From positions 29,247 to 93,246 of the forward strand of contig JEMY01000056.1 in NCBI GenBank assembly GCA_000585075.1: a stretch of DNA of 64,000 nucleotides, given 5' to 3'. Below the pieces are notes generated by a model. The model was not told where the DNA came from and did not search any database. It worked only from the letters and a program-made list of their open reading frames with translations. Shown here piece by piece: positions 44,444 to 54,081 of this stretch. The DNA is from Candidatus Accumulibacter regalis (lineage in GTDB: Bacteria; Pseudomonadota; Gammaproteobacteria; Burkholderiales; Rhodocyclaceae). Every line of letters begins with the position of its first letter. The stretch's first letter is position 1. The position numbers were made by a program, and so were the translations under genes.

Positions 44444-45061
44444 TCAACACGGCAGGCCATCGGGCCACAGGCAGACACCGACTGCCTTCGCGCCGCCGGT
44501 CAGCGGTTCGAGTCGCCGCGCCAACTCGGCCGGCGAGGTCCACCAGGTCGCGTCGATGCCCGCGAAAGGCCCGATGCCGGCAAGGGCGTTCTGTACCGTC
44601 GCACCACAGAACAGGGGCAGCGCGCTGTCGGCCTCCGGCAGACGCGCGACGACGTCTGAAAACTGCCGCTCGGATAGCGTAAAGCGATAAATCTGTATTC
44701 TCAGGCCATCGTCCATTTGATAGGCAACGTAGTCGGCAAGGCTGACCCGCTGCCAATCGGGCGATCTGGCGCGCACGTTCTTGTAGCTCCCGGCCGGATC
44801 GCTGAGGCGCTCACCGGCGAAAATCCCGGCGTGATTGCCCAGCGCGGCATTGTTGTTGATGACCACGACCACTTCGTTGGCAGCCGGCTCGGCAAGCTGG
44901 ATCTCCGTACGCAGGCTGTCCCACGAGCGCTCGCCGAAGCGGTGCCCTGGCTCACCGTTTTCCGCCCTGCTGGCGCAACCGCCGAGCAACAGTGCGAGCA
45001 CCACGAGCTGCGCCACAAGCACTCGGCGCCCGGCACCAGGAACAACTTTCGCGCTATTCAT
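44444..45061 (-). CDS. Lipoprotein, possible permuted NlpC/P60-like amidase
   Basis: A 205-residue lipoprotein: signal peptide VLVAQLVVLALLLGGC with lipobox LGGC. The mature part has a His in LGNHAGIFAGERL (about 79-91) and a Cys in LPLFCGATVQNALAGIGPF (about 160-178). This order, His before Cys, is that of permuted papain-like (NlpC/P60, YiiX) peptidases, so a cell-wall or lipid amidase is possible, but I do not recognise a family for certain. The start at 45061 is chosen to place the signal peptide properly; a longer open frame exists. It is convergent with gcvP and divergent from the glutathione peroxidase gene. Confidence 0.6.
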   Translation of the reverse strand: MNSAKVVPGAGRRVLVAQLVVLALLLGGCASRAENGEPGHRFGERSWDSLRTEIQLAEPAANEVVVVINNNAALGNHAGIFAGERLSDPAGSYKNVRARSPDWQRVSLADYVAYQMDDGLRIQIYRFTLSERQFSDVVARLPEADSALPLFCGATVQNALAGIGPFAGIDATWWTSPAELARRLEPLTGGAKAVGVCLWPDGLPC

Positions 45062-45249
45062 CGGTCGACTTCGCTTCTCAAAGTTGCCGGATGAGCCAAT
45101 GGTAAGAAGGGATGGCCCAGGTCGCAACAAGCAAAGGGCGTTACAGCGCAGGGCAGGCGTACGCACGGGTGGCGATTTCTCGGTACACTTCTCTTCCTCC
45201 ACCGACTTTCAGACTCCGCCACTCCGCCACTCTCCAGGAGACGATGACC

Positions 45250-45732
45250 ATGAGCGCACCGATCTACGAGTTCTCCGCCGAGCGCCTTGAAGGGGGCGTT
45301 CAGTCGCTTGCCGACTACGCCGGCAAGGTTCTGCTGATCGTCAACACGGCCAGCAACTGTGGCTTCACGCCGCAGTACGAAGGCCTCGAGGACATCTACC
45401 AGCGCTATCACCCGCGCGGCCTCGAGGTGCTGGGCTTCCCGTGCAACCAGTTCGGTGCACAGGAACCCGGCGAAGCCGACGAAATCGCCAGCTTCTGTCA
45501 GAAGAACTACGGCGTCGCCTTCCCGATGTTTGCCAAGATCGACGTCAACGGCGAGCACGCCCACCCGCTCTACCAGTATCTCAAGAAGGCCGCTCCCGGC
45601 CTGCTCGGCAGCGAAGGCATCAAATGGAACTTCACCAAGTTCCTGGTCAACCGCCAGGGCGAGGTGATCGAGCGCTACGCGTCGGCGACCGCGCCGGAGA
45701 GCATCGCCAAGGACATCGAAGCCCTCCTGTGA
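45250..45732 (+). CDS. Glutathione peroxidase family protein
   Basis: A 160-residue thiol peroxidase. The catalytic tetrad residues Cys37 (in [12 protein letters not shown]), Gln67 ([11 protein letters not shown]) and Trp126 (KWNFTKF) are in place; the active residue is Cys, not selenocysteine. Cys84 (SFCQKNYG) is placed like the resolving Cys of thioredoxin-dependent forms. It reduces peroxides in the cytosol. Two ATGs stand two codons apart; the second (45250) has the better spacing to AGGAG, while 45244 is the alternative. Confidence 0.92.
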   Translation: MSAPIYEFSAERLEGGVQSLADYAGKVLLIVNTASNCGFTPQYEGLEDIYQRYHPRGLEVLGFPCNQFGAQEPGEADEIASFCQKNYGVAFPMFAKIDVNGEHAHPLYQYLKKAAPGLLGSEGIKWNFTKFLVNRQGEVIERYASATAPESIAKDIEALL

Positions 45733-45810
45733 AACCTGCGCAAGCGACCTCGGAGCCCGGCCAGGCCTGCGTCCGGCAAGCGCTTCCGCCCCCGGTGACG
45801 CAAGCCGCCA

Positions 45811-46401
45811 GTGCCGACGCCTGACTTCAGCGCCATGCTGCGCTGGCCGAACGTACCGGCCTGCTACGGCTGGCTGTCGCTCGACCCGCGCGGGCGCTGG
45901 CGGATGCGCGGCGAAGCGCTCAGCCATCGCGGCCTCACCGATTTCCTCAATCGGCAGTACGCGCACGACGAGAACGGCAACTACTTCGTCCAGAACGGCC
46001 CGCAACGCGTTTTCGTCGCTCTCGACTACACGCCATGGGTTGTGCACCTGCCGGCACCGAATCGCCTCGAAACGCAGGTCGGCGAGACGGTCAGCGAACT
46101 GCGCGGCGCCGCCATTGACGAGGAAGGCAATCTGCTGCTCGAAATACCGCCCGGGATCGCGCTGCTCTGCGACCGCGACCTGCCGGCCCTGCTCCCCTGC
46201 CTGCGCCTGGCGGACGGCGCCGTCGCCGACGACGACGCCCTGCTCGCGGCCATCGCGCAAGAGCCTGGCGAGATCAGCGCGCTGACCCTCGTTTGGCAAG
46301 GGCAACGCGTTCCCGTGCGAACGGTGCGCCGCTGTGAAGTCGCGCAACGCTACGGCTTCATCGCCTCACCGCAGGAAGCACCGCCCGGAGCTGCGCCTTG
46401 A
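45811..46401 (+). CDS. Conserved protein of unknown function, partner of the DUF455 gene
   Basis: A 196-residue soluble protein starting with GTG (or ATG at 45835). Features that look conserved are WPNVPACYGWLSLDPRGRWRM near the start, GLTDFLNRQYAHDENGNYFVQNGPQRVF (about 50-77) and LCDRDLPALLPCL (about 125-137). I recall this as a betaproteobacterial family without assigned function and will not give a domain number. It ends at a TGA that overlaps the TTG start of the DUF455 gene, so the two are translationally coupled, which suggests a shared role. Confidence 0.75.
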   Translation: MPTPDFSAMLRWPNVPACYGWLSLDPRGRWRMRGEALSHRGLTDFLNRQYAHDENGNYFVQNGPQRVFVALDYTPWVVHLPAPNRLETQVGETVSELRGAAIDEEGNLLLEIPPGIALLCDRDLPALLPCLRLADGAVADDDALLAAIAQEPGEISALTLVWQGQRVPVRTVRRCEVAQRYGFIASPQEAPPGAAP

Positions 46402-47207
46402 CCCTGCGGCAGCTCGCGCTCGACGCGCTGCTGTTACCGGTCGCCGACGAAAAGTGCCAGGCGGTCGACAGTATCTTGCTGACGCCACCCTCTGCGCTGG
46501 GCGACGACGGCCAGATCGTCGCCGTGCCCGACACGCGCCGACTGGCGGTGGAGACGCTTCCCGGCCGCACGGCCCGGCCAGCGCTGGTGCCACCCGCACA
46601 ACTCGCCAGGCGGCCGGTGAACAGCGTCGAAGGACGTGCCGCGCTGATCCATTCGCTGGCTCACATCGAACTCAATGCCGTCAATCTGGCGCTCGACATC
46701 GTCTGGCGCTTCGACGCCATGCCGGCCGACTTCTATCGCCAGTGGATCGGCGTCGCTGGCGAAGAGGCCCGCCACTTCTCTCTGCTCAGCGAACATCTGC
46801 AAGCGATGGGCTACGCCTACGGCGACTTTCCCGCCCACGACGGCCTTTGGGAAATGGCCGAGCGGACCAGCAACGATGTCCTGGCCCGGCTGGCGCTGGT
46901 GCCGCGAACGCTCGAAGCGCGCGGCCTCGACGCGGCACCGCCGATTCGCGACAAGCTGAAAAACGTCGGCGACCAGCGCGGCGCGGCGATCCTGGCCATC
47001 ATCCTCGCCGACGAGATCGGCCACGTCGCCATCGGCAACCGCTGGTACCGCTGGCTGTGCACAGAACGCGGGCTGGACCCGGTGACCTGCTACGCCGAGC
47101 TCGCGCAGCGTTATCGTGCGCCTCGCCTGCGCGGACCTTTCAACCTTGAAGCGCGCCGCGCAGCGGGCTTCGACGAACGGGAGCTGGCAGCCTTGCAGGC
47201 GCCATGA
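46398..47207 (+). CDS. DUF455 family ferritin-like protein
   Basis: A 269-residue protein with a ferritin-like helical bundle. Metal-ligand candidates are Glu in AHIELNAVNLALDIVWRF (about 93-110), EEARHF (about 122-127), and ADEIGHVAIGNRWY (about 205-218), giving the two Glu-x2-His type pairs of di-iron bundles. The biological function is not established; related proteins resemble tRNA-modifying and storage-type di-iron enzymes. It begins with TTG (46398) overlapping the previous stop, and is 22 bp upstream of the Bcr/CflA transporter gene. Confidence 0.8.
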   Translation: MTLRQLALDALLLPVADEKCQAVDSILLTPPSALGDDGQIVAVPDTRRLAVETLPGRTARPALVPPAQLARRPVNSVEGRAALIHSLAHIELNAVNLALDIVWRFDAMPADFYRQWIGVAGEEARHFSLLSEHLQAMGYAYGDFPAHDGLWEMAERTSNDVLARLALVPRTLEARGLDAAPPIRDKLKNVGDQRGAAILAIILADEIGHVAIGNRWYRWLCTERGLDPVTCYAELAQRYRAPRLRGPFNLEARRAAGFDERELAALQAP

Positions 47208-47229
47208 CGCGCCAACCGGGCGAGGCAGA

Positions 47230-48423
47230 ATGACTGCCCCGGCGCCCTCTTTCGGCCTCGCGCTGCTGCTCACGACGCTGGTCGCCCTCGGCCCCCTGTC
47301 CACCGACCTCTACCTGCCCGCGCTGCCGACGCTCGCGCGCGTCTTCGGCAGCGACGCGGCCGGCGTGCAGCTGACGCTGTCGGTGTTCCTGGCCGGCTTT
47401 GCCGTCGGCCAGTTGTTCTACGGACCGCTCTCCGATCGCTTCGGTCGCCGGCCGCTGATGCTCGGCGGGCTGGCCATCTACGGCCTGGCCACCATCGCCT
47501 GCATCCTGGCACCGAGCATCGAGATGCTCATCGCCGCGCGCTTCGTACAGGCGATAGGCGCCTGCGCCGGACCGGTCCTCGGCCGTGCCGTCGTCCGCGA
47601 CGTCTGGGGGGCTGCCGAGTCGGCGCGCATCATCGCCTACATGGGCGGGGCGATGGCCATCGCGCCGCTGCTCGGGCCGACGCTGGGCGGCTTTCTGACG
47701 GTACTCTTCGGCTGGCAATCGAATTTCGTCATCCTGCTGCTGGTTTGTGCCGTCCAGGTCATTGCCGTCGCCCACCTGCTTTGCGAAAGCAACGTCCAGC
47801 GCAACCCGGGAGCGACCCATCCCCGTCAGCTGCTCGCCAACTTCCGCCTGCTGCTCGCCAGCCGCAGCTACCTTGGCTACGTCCTCACCTTTTCCTTTTC
47901 GTACAGCGCGCTGTTCGCCTTCATCTCGGCGTCGTCGTTCGTGCTCAGCGAGAGGTACGGCCTGACGCCGGAGATCTACGGGATGTGTTTCGGACTGGTC
48001 GTCGCCGGCTATGTCGTCGGCTCTCTCGCTTCCGGCCGACTGGTCCGGCGCTTCGGAGGCGATACCTTGCTCGCTTTCGGCGCCTGCCTCGGCGCCGTCG
48101 CCGGCGCGAGCATGGCGGCCCTGGAGTTCTCGGGAGCAACGAGCATTGCCGCCATCCTCGCGCCGATGTTCTTCTGTACCGTGGCCACCGGACTGGTCAT
48201 GCCGAACGCGATTGCCAAGGCACTGGCCCCGTATCCGGCCATGGCCGGGTCGGCGTCGGCGCTGATGGGTTGCGTGCAGATGACCCTCGCCGCCGTGGTC
48301 GGCATCGCCGTCGGACACGCGCTTCCGGGCGGTGGCGGGGCGCTGGCGGCGGGGGTGGCCATGTGCACGGCACTCGCGCCGCTGTCCTACCTGATGCTCA
48401 TCCGGCCCCAGCGCAGCGCGTGA
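47230..48423 (+). CDS. Bcr/CflA family multidrug efflux MFS transporter
   Basis: A 397-residue major-facilitator antiporter with 12 membrane helices, exporting drugs or metabolites with proton influx. The family markers are the N-terminal STDLYLPALPTLARVF and motif A at GPLSDRFGRRPLMLGG. The start at 47230 (GAGG upstream) gives MTAPAPSFG and the first helix immediately; a longer open frame begins inside the DUF455 gene. Substrate cannot be predicted. Confidence 0.9.
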   Translation: MTAPAPSFGLALLLTTLVALGPLSTDLYLPALPTLARVFGSDAAGVQLTLSVFLAGFAVGQLFYGPLSDRFGRRPLMLGGLAIYGLATIACILAPSIEMLIAARFVQAIGACAGPVLGRAVVRDVWGAAESARIIAYMGGAMAIAPLLGPTLGGFLTVLFGWQSNFVILLLVCAVQVIAVAHLLCESNVQRNPGATHPRQLLANFRLLLASRSYLGYVLTFSFSYSALFAFISASSFVLSERYGLTPEIYGMCFGLVVAGYVVGSLASGRLVRRFGGDTLLAFGACLGAVAGASMAALEFSGATSIAAILAPMFFCTVATGLVMPNAIAKALAPYPAMAGSASALMGCVQMTLAAVVGIAVGHALPGGGGALAAGVAMCTALAPLSYLMLIRPQRSA

Positions 48424-48514
48424 GTTGAGCCGCTTCGCCAGCCGGACGCCAGGACCGGTTTCGGCATAAGATAAGCGCCTGCCGCAACCCTTCGTCGACT
48501 TTGGGACCACCCGC

Positions 48515-49516
48515 TTGCTAGCCAGAGAAACCACCCCCAGCGCAATCGTCAAGTATCTCGATCAGTACGTCATCGGCCAGGAAGACGCCAAGAAGGTCCT
48601 CGCCGTGGCCGTCTACTCGCACTATCGGAAGATCGCCACTTTCGCGCACGACAAGGGCGCGATCGCCAAGAGCAATGTCCTTCTCGTCGGTCCTTCGGGA
48701 ACCGGCAAGACCTTGCTCTGCGACACCCTGTCAAGGTTGCTGAAGGTTCCCTTCGTCACCGCCGACGCGACTTCGCTGGCCCAGACCAAATACGTCAATG
48801 AAGAAATCGAGGCCATCCTGCAGCGGCTGCTGGACAGAGCCGACGGCAACATCGAGAATGCCCAGCGCGGCATCGTCTTCATCGACGAAATCGACAAGCT
48901 GAAAGCGACCAACGCCCAGTCCGGGGCGATCTCCGGCGAGAGCGTGCAGCACGCGCTGCTGAAGATCATGGAAGGCTCGCCGGTCAAGCTCAAGGACAAT
49001 CAGTACCTCGACACCAGCAATGTGCTGTTCATCTGCGGCGGCGCCTTTGTCGGCATCGAGAGCATCATGGCCAAGACCCATGGCTTCGGATTCATCGCCA
49101 CCTCGGCCGACGACAACCAGAACATCCTCGATCGCCTGAACAAGCGGGTGAAACCAACCGACCTCTTCGAGTTCGGCCTGATTCCCGAGTTCACCGGGCG
49201 CCTGCCGGTGATCGCCAACCTGCATCAGCTGAGCAAGGCGATGCTGGTGCGCATCATGAGCGTGCCGAAGAACTCCATCTATCGCCAGTACATCGAGATC
49301 TTTCGTGGCGAAGGCGTCGACCTGCGCATCGGCCCCAAGGTCTTCGAGCAGATCGCCGAAATCGCCATCGAGTACAAGACCGGCGCGCGCAGCCTGCGCG
49401 GCATCTTCGAGGAGCTGATCACACCGATTCTCTACGTCGTTCCCGACCACCCGGAGATTGCCCGGGTTGAGATCGCCTCGCTCTTCGAAGACCCCCGCCT
49501 TGTCGGCAGGAAGTAG
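48515..49516 (+). CDS. ClpX-like AAA+ ATPase without the zinc-binding domain
   Basis: A 333-residue AAA+ protein close to ClpX. It has YVIGQEDAKK, Walker A GPSGTGKT (59-66), Walker B FIDEID, the arginine finger in PEFTGRLPV (about 225-233) and sensor-2 GARSLRGI (290-297). The N-terminal zinc-binding domain of ClpX (about 60 residues) is missing. The pore-1 loop, GYVG in ClpX, reads KYVN (92-95). The ClpP-binding loop is shortened and reads FGF in place of IGF (191-193). The start is a TTG. It may therefore unfold different substrates, or work without ClpP. No clpP is nearby. Confidence 0.85.
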   Translation: MLARETTPSAIVKYLDQYVIGQEDAKKVLAVAVYSHYRKIATFAHDKGAIAKSNVLLVGPSGTGKTLLCDTLSRLLKVPFVTADATSLAQTKYVNEEIEAILQRLLDRADGNIENAQRGIVFIDEIDKLKATNAQSGAISGESVQHALLKIMEGSPVKLKDNQYLDTSNVLFICGGAFVGIESIMAKTHGFGFIATSADDNQNILDRLNKRVKPTDLFEFGLIPEFTGRLPVIANLHQLSKAMLVRIMSVPKNSIYRQYIEIFRGEGVDLRIGPKVFEQIAEIAIEYKTGARSLRGIFEELITPILYVVPDHPEIARVEIASLFEDPRLVGRK

Positions 49517-49622
49517 GCCCGCGCTGGCCGCTTCGTCGCTGCCGCCCGCCGGATCGCCTGGCGACACGCGTACGCAGGGCGGTGCCGCCTTGCCGCTGGT
49601 GCGTATCGTGCGTACTGCGCGC

Positions 49623-50405
49623 ATGGTGCTGCTCGTCTATCTGATTGTTTTGGCAGGAATCAGCATGTTCCAGGACCAGCTCCTCTACTTCCCCGAGCGC
49701 GCCAGCGTCGCCGACATGGAGCGCGCGTCCGGCGGCCTGTCGCCGTGGCCGACGGCGTCCGACTTCCGCGGCCTGCTCGCCGAGCCCGACGGCGCGGTGC
49801 GCGCCACGGCAATCATTTTCCACGGCAACGCCGGCCATGCCGGCCACCGTCAGTTCTACGTCGGCGCACTGAAGCGGCTCGGTCTGCGCGTCATTCTCGC
49901 CGAGTATCCGGCTTACGGCCCGCGCAGCGGCGACCTGGGAGAGAAGAGCCTGGTCGCCGACGCAGAACGGACGATTGCTCTCGCCCAGCGCAGCTACGGT
50001 GGACCGTTGCTGGTCATTGGCGAATCGCTGGGTGCCGGCGTGGCAGCGGCCGCCAGCGCCGCCCAGCGGGAGAGGGTCGATGGCCTCTTGCTGATCACGC
50101 CGTGGGACCGGCTCGAAGAGGTTGCCGCCCACCACTACCCGCTGCTGCCCGTGCGCTGGCTGCTGCGCGACCGTTACGACAGCGTCGCCCACCTGGCATC
50201 GTTCGGGCGCCCGGTCCTGGTCGCCGTCGCTGCCGGCGACACCATCGTCCCGCCCCAGTTCGGGCGCGCGCTCTACGCCGCACTCGCCGAACCGAAACGA
50301 CTGGCGGTCATCGCCGGTGCCGAGCATAACGACTGGTTTTCTCGCCTCGACGACGCCTGGTGGCGACAGGCGGTCGACTTCCTGCTGGCGGACAAGGCGC
50401 CCTGA
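49623..50405 (+). CDS. Membrane-anchored alpha/beta hydrolase
   Basis: A 260-residue hydrolase of the YfhR/ABHD13-like group. Residues 1-22 are a membrane anchor (MVLLVYLIVLAGISMF). The oxyanion HGNAGH motif (about 66-71), nucleophile GESLGAG (about 133-139), Asp in AGDTIVP and His in GAEHND (about 236-241) complete the catalytic triad. The start is chosen just before the anchor; an in-frame GTG at 49599 is possible. It follows the ClpX-like gene by 106 bp and converges on the slipin gene (11 bp). Confidence 0.85.
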   Translation: MVLLVYLIVLAGISMFQDQLLYFPERASVADMERASGGLSPWPTASDFRGLLAEPDGAVRATAIIFHGNAGHAGHRQFYVGALKRLGLRVILAEYPAYGPRSGDLGEKSLVADAERTIALAQRSYGGPLLVIGESLGAGVAAAASAAQRERVDGLLLITPWDRLEEVAAHHYPLLPVRWLLRDRYDSVAHLASFGRPVLVAVAAGDTIVPPQFGRALYAALAEPKRLAVIAGAEHNDWFSRLDDAWWRQAVDFLLADKAP

Positions 50406-50416
50406 CCAGGGCGCCA

Positions 50417-51187
50417 TCAACGATCTGCGGTGGCCCTCGGTTTCAAGGCGGCGAGCAGGTCGAGCGGCAAAGGCAAGACCACCGTCGTTGCCCGGTCGCC
50501 GGCGACCTGGGTCATGGTCTGCAAATAGCGCAGTTGCATCGCCTCCGGCCGCTGTGCGAGCATCGTCGCGGCTTCCAGCAGTGCCGCTGCCGCTTCCTTT
50601 TCGCCTTCGGCGTGGATCACCTTCGCCCGCCGCTCGCGCTCGGCCTCGGCCTGACGGGCGATGGCCCGGATCATCGACTCGTTGAGGTCGATATGCTTGA
50701 TCTCGACGTTGGTCACCTTGATTCCCCACGAGTCGGTCTGCGCGTCGAGGATCTTCTGCACATCGAGATTGAGCCGTTCGCGTTCAGCCAGCATCTCGTC
50801 GAGTTCGTGCTTGCCGAGAACGACGCGCAGGGTCGTTTGCGCGAGCTGCGAGGTGGCCATGAGGAACTGCTCGACCTGGATGATCGCCTTTTGCGGGTCA
50901 ACGACGCGGAAGAAGACGACGGCGTTGACCTTCACCGAGACGTTGTCGCGCGAGATCACGTCCTGCGGCTCGACGTCCATGGTCACCACCCGCAGGTCGA
51001 CGCGCACCATCTGCTGAATGCCGGGGATGACGATCACCAGTCCCGGCCCCTTGACCTTCCAGAAACGGCCGAGCTGGAAGACCACACCGCGCTCGTACTC
51101 GCGCAGAATGCGCAGCGAGGCGATGAGCAGAATCAGCAAGATCGGCACCAGGACGCCGCCCAGTCCGAGGTTGAGTTCGAAGATCAT
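50417..51187 (-). CDS. Slipin (SPFH/stomatin family)
   Basis: A 256-residue membrane protein with one N-terminal helix ([16 protein letters not shown]) and an SPFH/band-7 domain, followed by a helical region rich in Ala/Glu/Arg ([19 protein letters not shown], about 186-204). Slipins oligomerise in membrane microdomains and are usually encoded with an NfeD protease that cuts them. Here the NfeD gene is directly upstream with a 4-bp overlap (51184-51187), so the pair is translationally coupled. Confidence 0.93.
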   Translation of the reverse strand: MIFELNLGLGGVLVPILLILLIASLRILREYERGVVFQLGRFWKVKGPGLVIVIPGIQQMVRVDLRVVTMDVEPQDVISRDNVSVKVNAVVFFRVVDPQKAIIQVEQFLMATSQLAQTTLRVVLGKHELDEMLAERERLNLDVQKILDAQTDSWGIKVTNVEIKHIDLNESMIRAIARQAEAERERRAKVIHAEGEKEAAAALLEAATMLAQRPEAMQLRYLQTMTQVAGDRATTVVLPLPLDLLAALKPRATADR

Positions 51188-52704
51188 GGTGTTTCTCCTT
51201 TTGCTGAGGAAGAGTCGTCGTTTGCCTGCACTTCGAGAGTCAGACCGTCGATGGCGCTGATGCGCACGTGCTGGCCCGCGCGCAGCGGGCCGCTGGCGCG
51301 CACGCGCCAGCGCTCGCCGTGCACCTGCACCCAGACCTCGTCGCCGTCTACCGAGGCGATCTCGCCGCTGGCGCCGATCATCTCCTCGCGGCCGCTGACC
51401 ACCGGCGCGCGGCGTGCACGCAGGGCCATGCTGCCGCCGAGCAGGATCAACGCCGCGGAACTGGCGGCCAGGCCGAAGAGCAGCGGCAGCGGCACACCCA
51501 ACCCCGGCACATCACGATCGAAAAGGAGCAGGCCACCGGCGATGAACGCGGCAACGCCACCGACCCCGAGGACGCCAAAGGTCGGCGTCAGTAACTCGGC
51601 GGCCATCAAGCCGATACCCAGCACGATCAGCGCCAGGCCGGCGTAGTTGACCGGCAGCATCTGCAGCGCAAACATGGCCAGCAAGAGACAGATCGCGCCG
51701 ACCGTGCCGGGAACACCGAAACCCGGCGATGAGAACTCGAAGATCAGGCCGTAGATGCCGATCATCATCAGGATCAGCGCAAAGCTCGGGTTGGCGATCA
51801 CCGACAGCAGCCGGTGCCGCGCATCGGGTAGCACCTCCCGCGTCTCCAGACCGCGCGTGGCCAGCGTCAGCCTGCCGCTCTGCATCTGCACGCTGCGACC
51901 GTCGATCTGGCTCAGCAGATCGGGAAGATCGGCGGCAACGGCGTCGATGACCTTCTCGCGCAAGGCTTCGGAAGCGGTCAGGGTGACCGCTTCGCGCACC
52001 GCACGCTCGGCCCACTCGGCATTGCGACCGTGCTGCTGCGCGAGGCCGCGGATGAAAGCCGCAGCGTCGTTGACCTGCTTGGTTTTCATCGCGTCGCCGG
52101 CGAGCGGTGCTGCCGCCGGAGGGGGTTCGGAGGCCGGAACGGGCCTGGAAGGAGGCTCGGAAGCAGGCTTAGAAGCGGGCGCGGCTGCCGGCGCCGGCAA
52201 CGAGGGCGGCGGCTCCGGGCGATTCGGCGTGCCTCCCGGCAGTCCGATGGAGACCGGCGTCGCGGCACCCAGGGTCGTCGCTGGCGACATCGCCGCGAGG
52301 TGACTGGCGTAGAGGATGTAGGTGCCGGCGCTCGCCGCCCGCGCGCCCTGCGGGCTGACGTAGGACACCACCGGCACCGGCGAGGCGAGAATGGCCTGGA
52401 CAATCTGGCGCATCGCGCTATCCAGCCCACCCGGCGTATCGATCCGCAGGACGACCAACGGCGCACCCTGGTCGCGCGCGTGCTGCAGACTGCGCACGAC
52501 GTAATCGGCGCTGGCCGGACCGATCGCGTCCTGGACGGTGAGCACGATCACCGGCGCAGCCGGCGCAACGTCCGGGCCGCTGCCGGCCATACCCGGCAGC
52601 CCCGACATCGCCAGCAGCACCAGCAAGCACAGCAGCCGTGGCCAGGTGCCGCGACCGCCAACGATGGACCATCGTCCTGCGGGACGACTGAACAGCGCCT
52701 TCAT
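51184..52704 (-). CDS. NfeD-family membrane protease (ClpP-class, long form)
   Basis: A 506-residue long-form NfeD. It has a signal peptide, then a ClpP-class serine-protease domain (residues about 45-280) with [14 protein letters not shown] and the nucleophile Ser in [10 protein letters not shown], as in the slipin-cleaving 1510-N type. A Pro/Ala/Glu-rich insert of about 60 residues interrupts the domain. Four or five membrane helices follow (about 325-425), then a C-terminal OB-fold (about 440-500). The start at 52704 follows AGGGGG. Partner is the slipin encoded downstream. Confidence 0.92.
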   Translation of the reverse strand: MKALFSRPAGRWSIVGGRGTWPRLLCLLVLLAMSGLPGMAGSGPDVAPAAPVIVLTVQDAIGPASADYVVRSLQHARDQGAPLVVLRIDTPGGLDSAMRQIVQAILASPVPVVSYVSPQGARAASAGTYILYASHLAAMSPATTLGAATPVSIGLPGGTPNRPEPPPSLPAPAAAPASKPASEPPSRPVPASEPPPAAAPLAGDAMKTKQVNDAAAFIRGLAQQHGRNAEWAERAVREAVTLTASEALREKVIDAVAADLPDLLSQIDGRSVQMQSGRLTLATRGLETREVLPDARHRLLSVIANPSFALILMMIGIYGLIFEFSSPGFGVPGTVGAICLLLAMFALQMLPVNYAGLALIVLGIGLMAAELLTPTFGVLGVGGVAAFIAGGLLLFDRDVPGLGVPLPLLFGLAASSAALILLGGSMALRARRAPVVSGREEMIGASGEIASVDGDEVWVQVHGERWRVRASGPLRAGQHVRISAIDGLTLEVQANDDSSSAKGETP

Positions 52705-52900
52705 CCGTTTCCCCCTTTCAGGATTGGAATGCCGCAATTGCCCTCACCTCAAAGTAGCCCAAACACCTGCCGCACGCTTTCTTTTCTGCATCACGCGAGC
52801 GTCGCCAAGCTGCGCTACCATGGCACACAAGCACCCGCCGGGCGCGGTCCGGCCTTGCGCAGGGGTGAGGCTTTCCTTGGCCAGACAGGAGGATGACGAA

Positions 52901-53941
52901 ATGATTCTCGAACAAATCGCCACTGGCGGCTGCCAGTCCTACCTCGTCGGCTGCAGCGACAGCAGCTCGGCGGCCCTGATCGATCCGGAAATCAGCCAGA
53001 TCGACCACTATCTGGCGCTCGCCGCCCGCGACGGCCTGCGTATCCGTTACCTGATCGACACCCACACCCATGCCGACCATTTCTCGGCAACCCGGCAACT
53101 GGCCCGACAGTTGGCGGTGCCGGTACTGATGTACCGAACGAGTGCCGCGCCCTTCGTCGATATGCGCATTGGCGACGGCGAAATGGTGATGCTCGGGCGG
53201 CTGCGCCTGCAGGTGATGCACACGCCCGGTCACACCAGCGACTCGATGTGTCTGCAGATCGAGGACAGCGTCTTCACCGGCGACACCTTGCTGATCGGAG
53301 GAACGGGACGCACCGACCTGCCCAGCGGCGATCCGGAAGCCCTCTACGACAGCCTCTTCCAGCGCCTGCTGAAACTCGAGCCCAAGGTCAGGGTGTTCCC
53401 GGCGCACGACTACAAGGGCCGGCAAAGCTCGACCATCGGCGAGGAAATCGCCAGCAACCCGCGCTTGCAGAAGCGTGACCGTGCCGCCTTCGTCGACATG
53501 ATGCGCGAGCTCAACCTGTCGATGCCCAGGCATGTCACCGAGGCGCTGCGCACCAACATGAGCGGTGGCAAGTCGGTCGCCCAGCTGCTCGCCGAGGCTG
53601 CTGCCCGAGTGCCGTTCATGTCCCTGCCCGAGCTCAAGGCGCGCGTCGAAGCCGCCGACGAGGACTTGATCGTCCTCGACGTACGCGAGCGCGAAGCCTA
53701 CGAGAGCGGCCATGTCCCCGGCGCCCGCCTGCTGCCGCGCGGTCAGCTCGAGTTGCGGGTCAACCAGGAGCTGCCCGACCCGACGCGACGCATCCTCACC
53801 TGCTGCGAACTGGGTCAGGTGTCGACTCTCGCGGCAGCGACCCTGCGCGAGATGGGGTTCCCGCACGTGGTGGCCCTCGACGGCGGCATGAAAGCCTGGC
53901 GCGTGGCCGCCTATCCGTTGAACTCGGGAGCGGAGCCGTAG
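52901..53941 (+). CDS. ETHE1-like persulfide dioxygenase fused to a rhodanese-like domain
   Basis: A 346-residue fusion. Residues 1-235 are a metallo-beta-lactamase-fold non-heme iron dioxygenase of ETHE1 type: His55-x-His57-x-Asp59-His60, HTPGHTSDS, the Asp in FTGDTLLIGGTGRTDL and PAHDYKG. It would oxidise glutathione persulfide to sulfite. Residues about 240-346 are rhodanese-like with a Cys pair (301-302), but the active loop CELGQVS lacks the usual C-x2-G-x-R arrangement, so sulfurtransferase activity is uncertain. AGGAGG stands 8 nt before ATG. The sulfite produced would link to the nearby cys genes. Confidence 0.85.
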   Translation: MILEQIATGGCQSYLVGCSDSSSAALIDPEISQIDHYLALAARDGLRIRYLIDTHTHADHFSATRQLARQLAVPVLMYRTSAAPFVDMRIGDGEMVMLGRLRLQVMHTPGHTSDSMCLQIEDSVFTGDTLLIGGTGRTDLPSGDPEALYDSLFQRLLKLEPKVRVFPAHDYKGRQSSTIGEEIASNPRLQKRDRAAFVDMMRELNLSMPRHVTEALRTNMSGGKSVAQLLAEAAARVPFMSLPELKARVEAADEDLIVLDVREREAYESGHVPGARLLPRGQLELRVNQELPDPTRRILTCCELGQVSTLAAATLREMGFPHVVALDGGMKAWRVAAYPLNSGAEP

Positions 53942-54081
53942 GTCAATCGAGGGTGGCAAGTCGACCACGGGTAAGGGCAGTGGCGCACAGGCGGCCATCG
54001 CTGGCGCTTCCCCCCCCTTAGCTCTTTATTCGCACTGTTACCTCCGCCTTTTTTCCCACGCACAGCAAGAAGGAGCAAACC

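Noticed and set aside
47140..48552. A 470-codon minus-strand frame opposite the Bcr/CflA transporter
   Set aside because: Composition is Arg/Gln/Asp-rich with no membrane segments or motifs; the plus strand encodes a normal 12-helix transporter.
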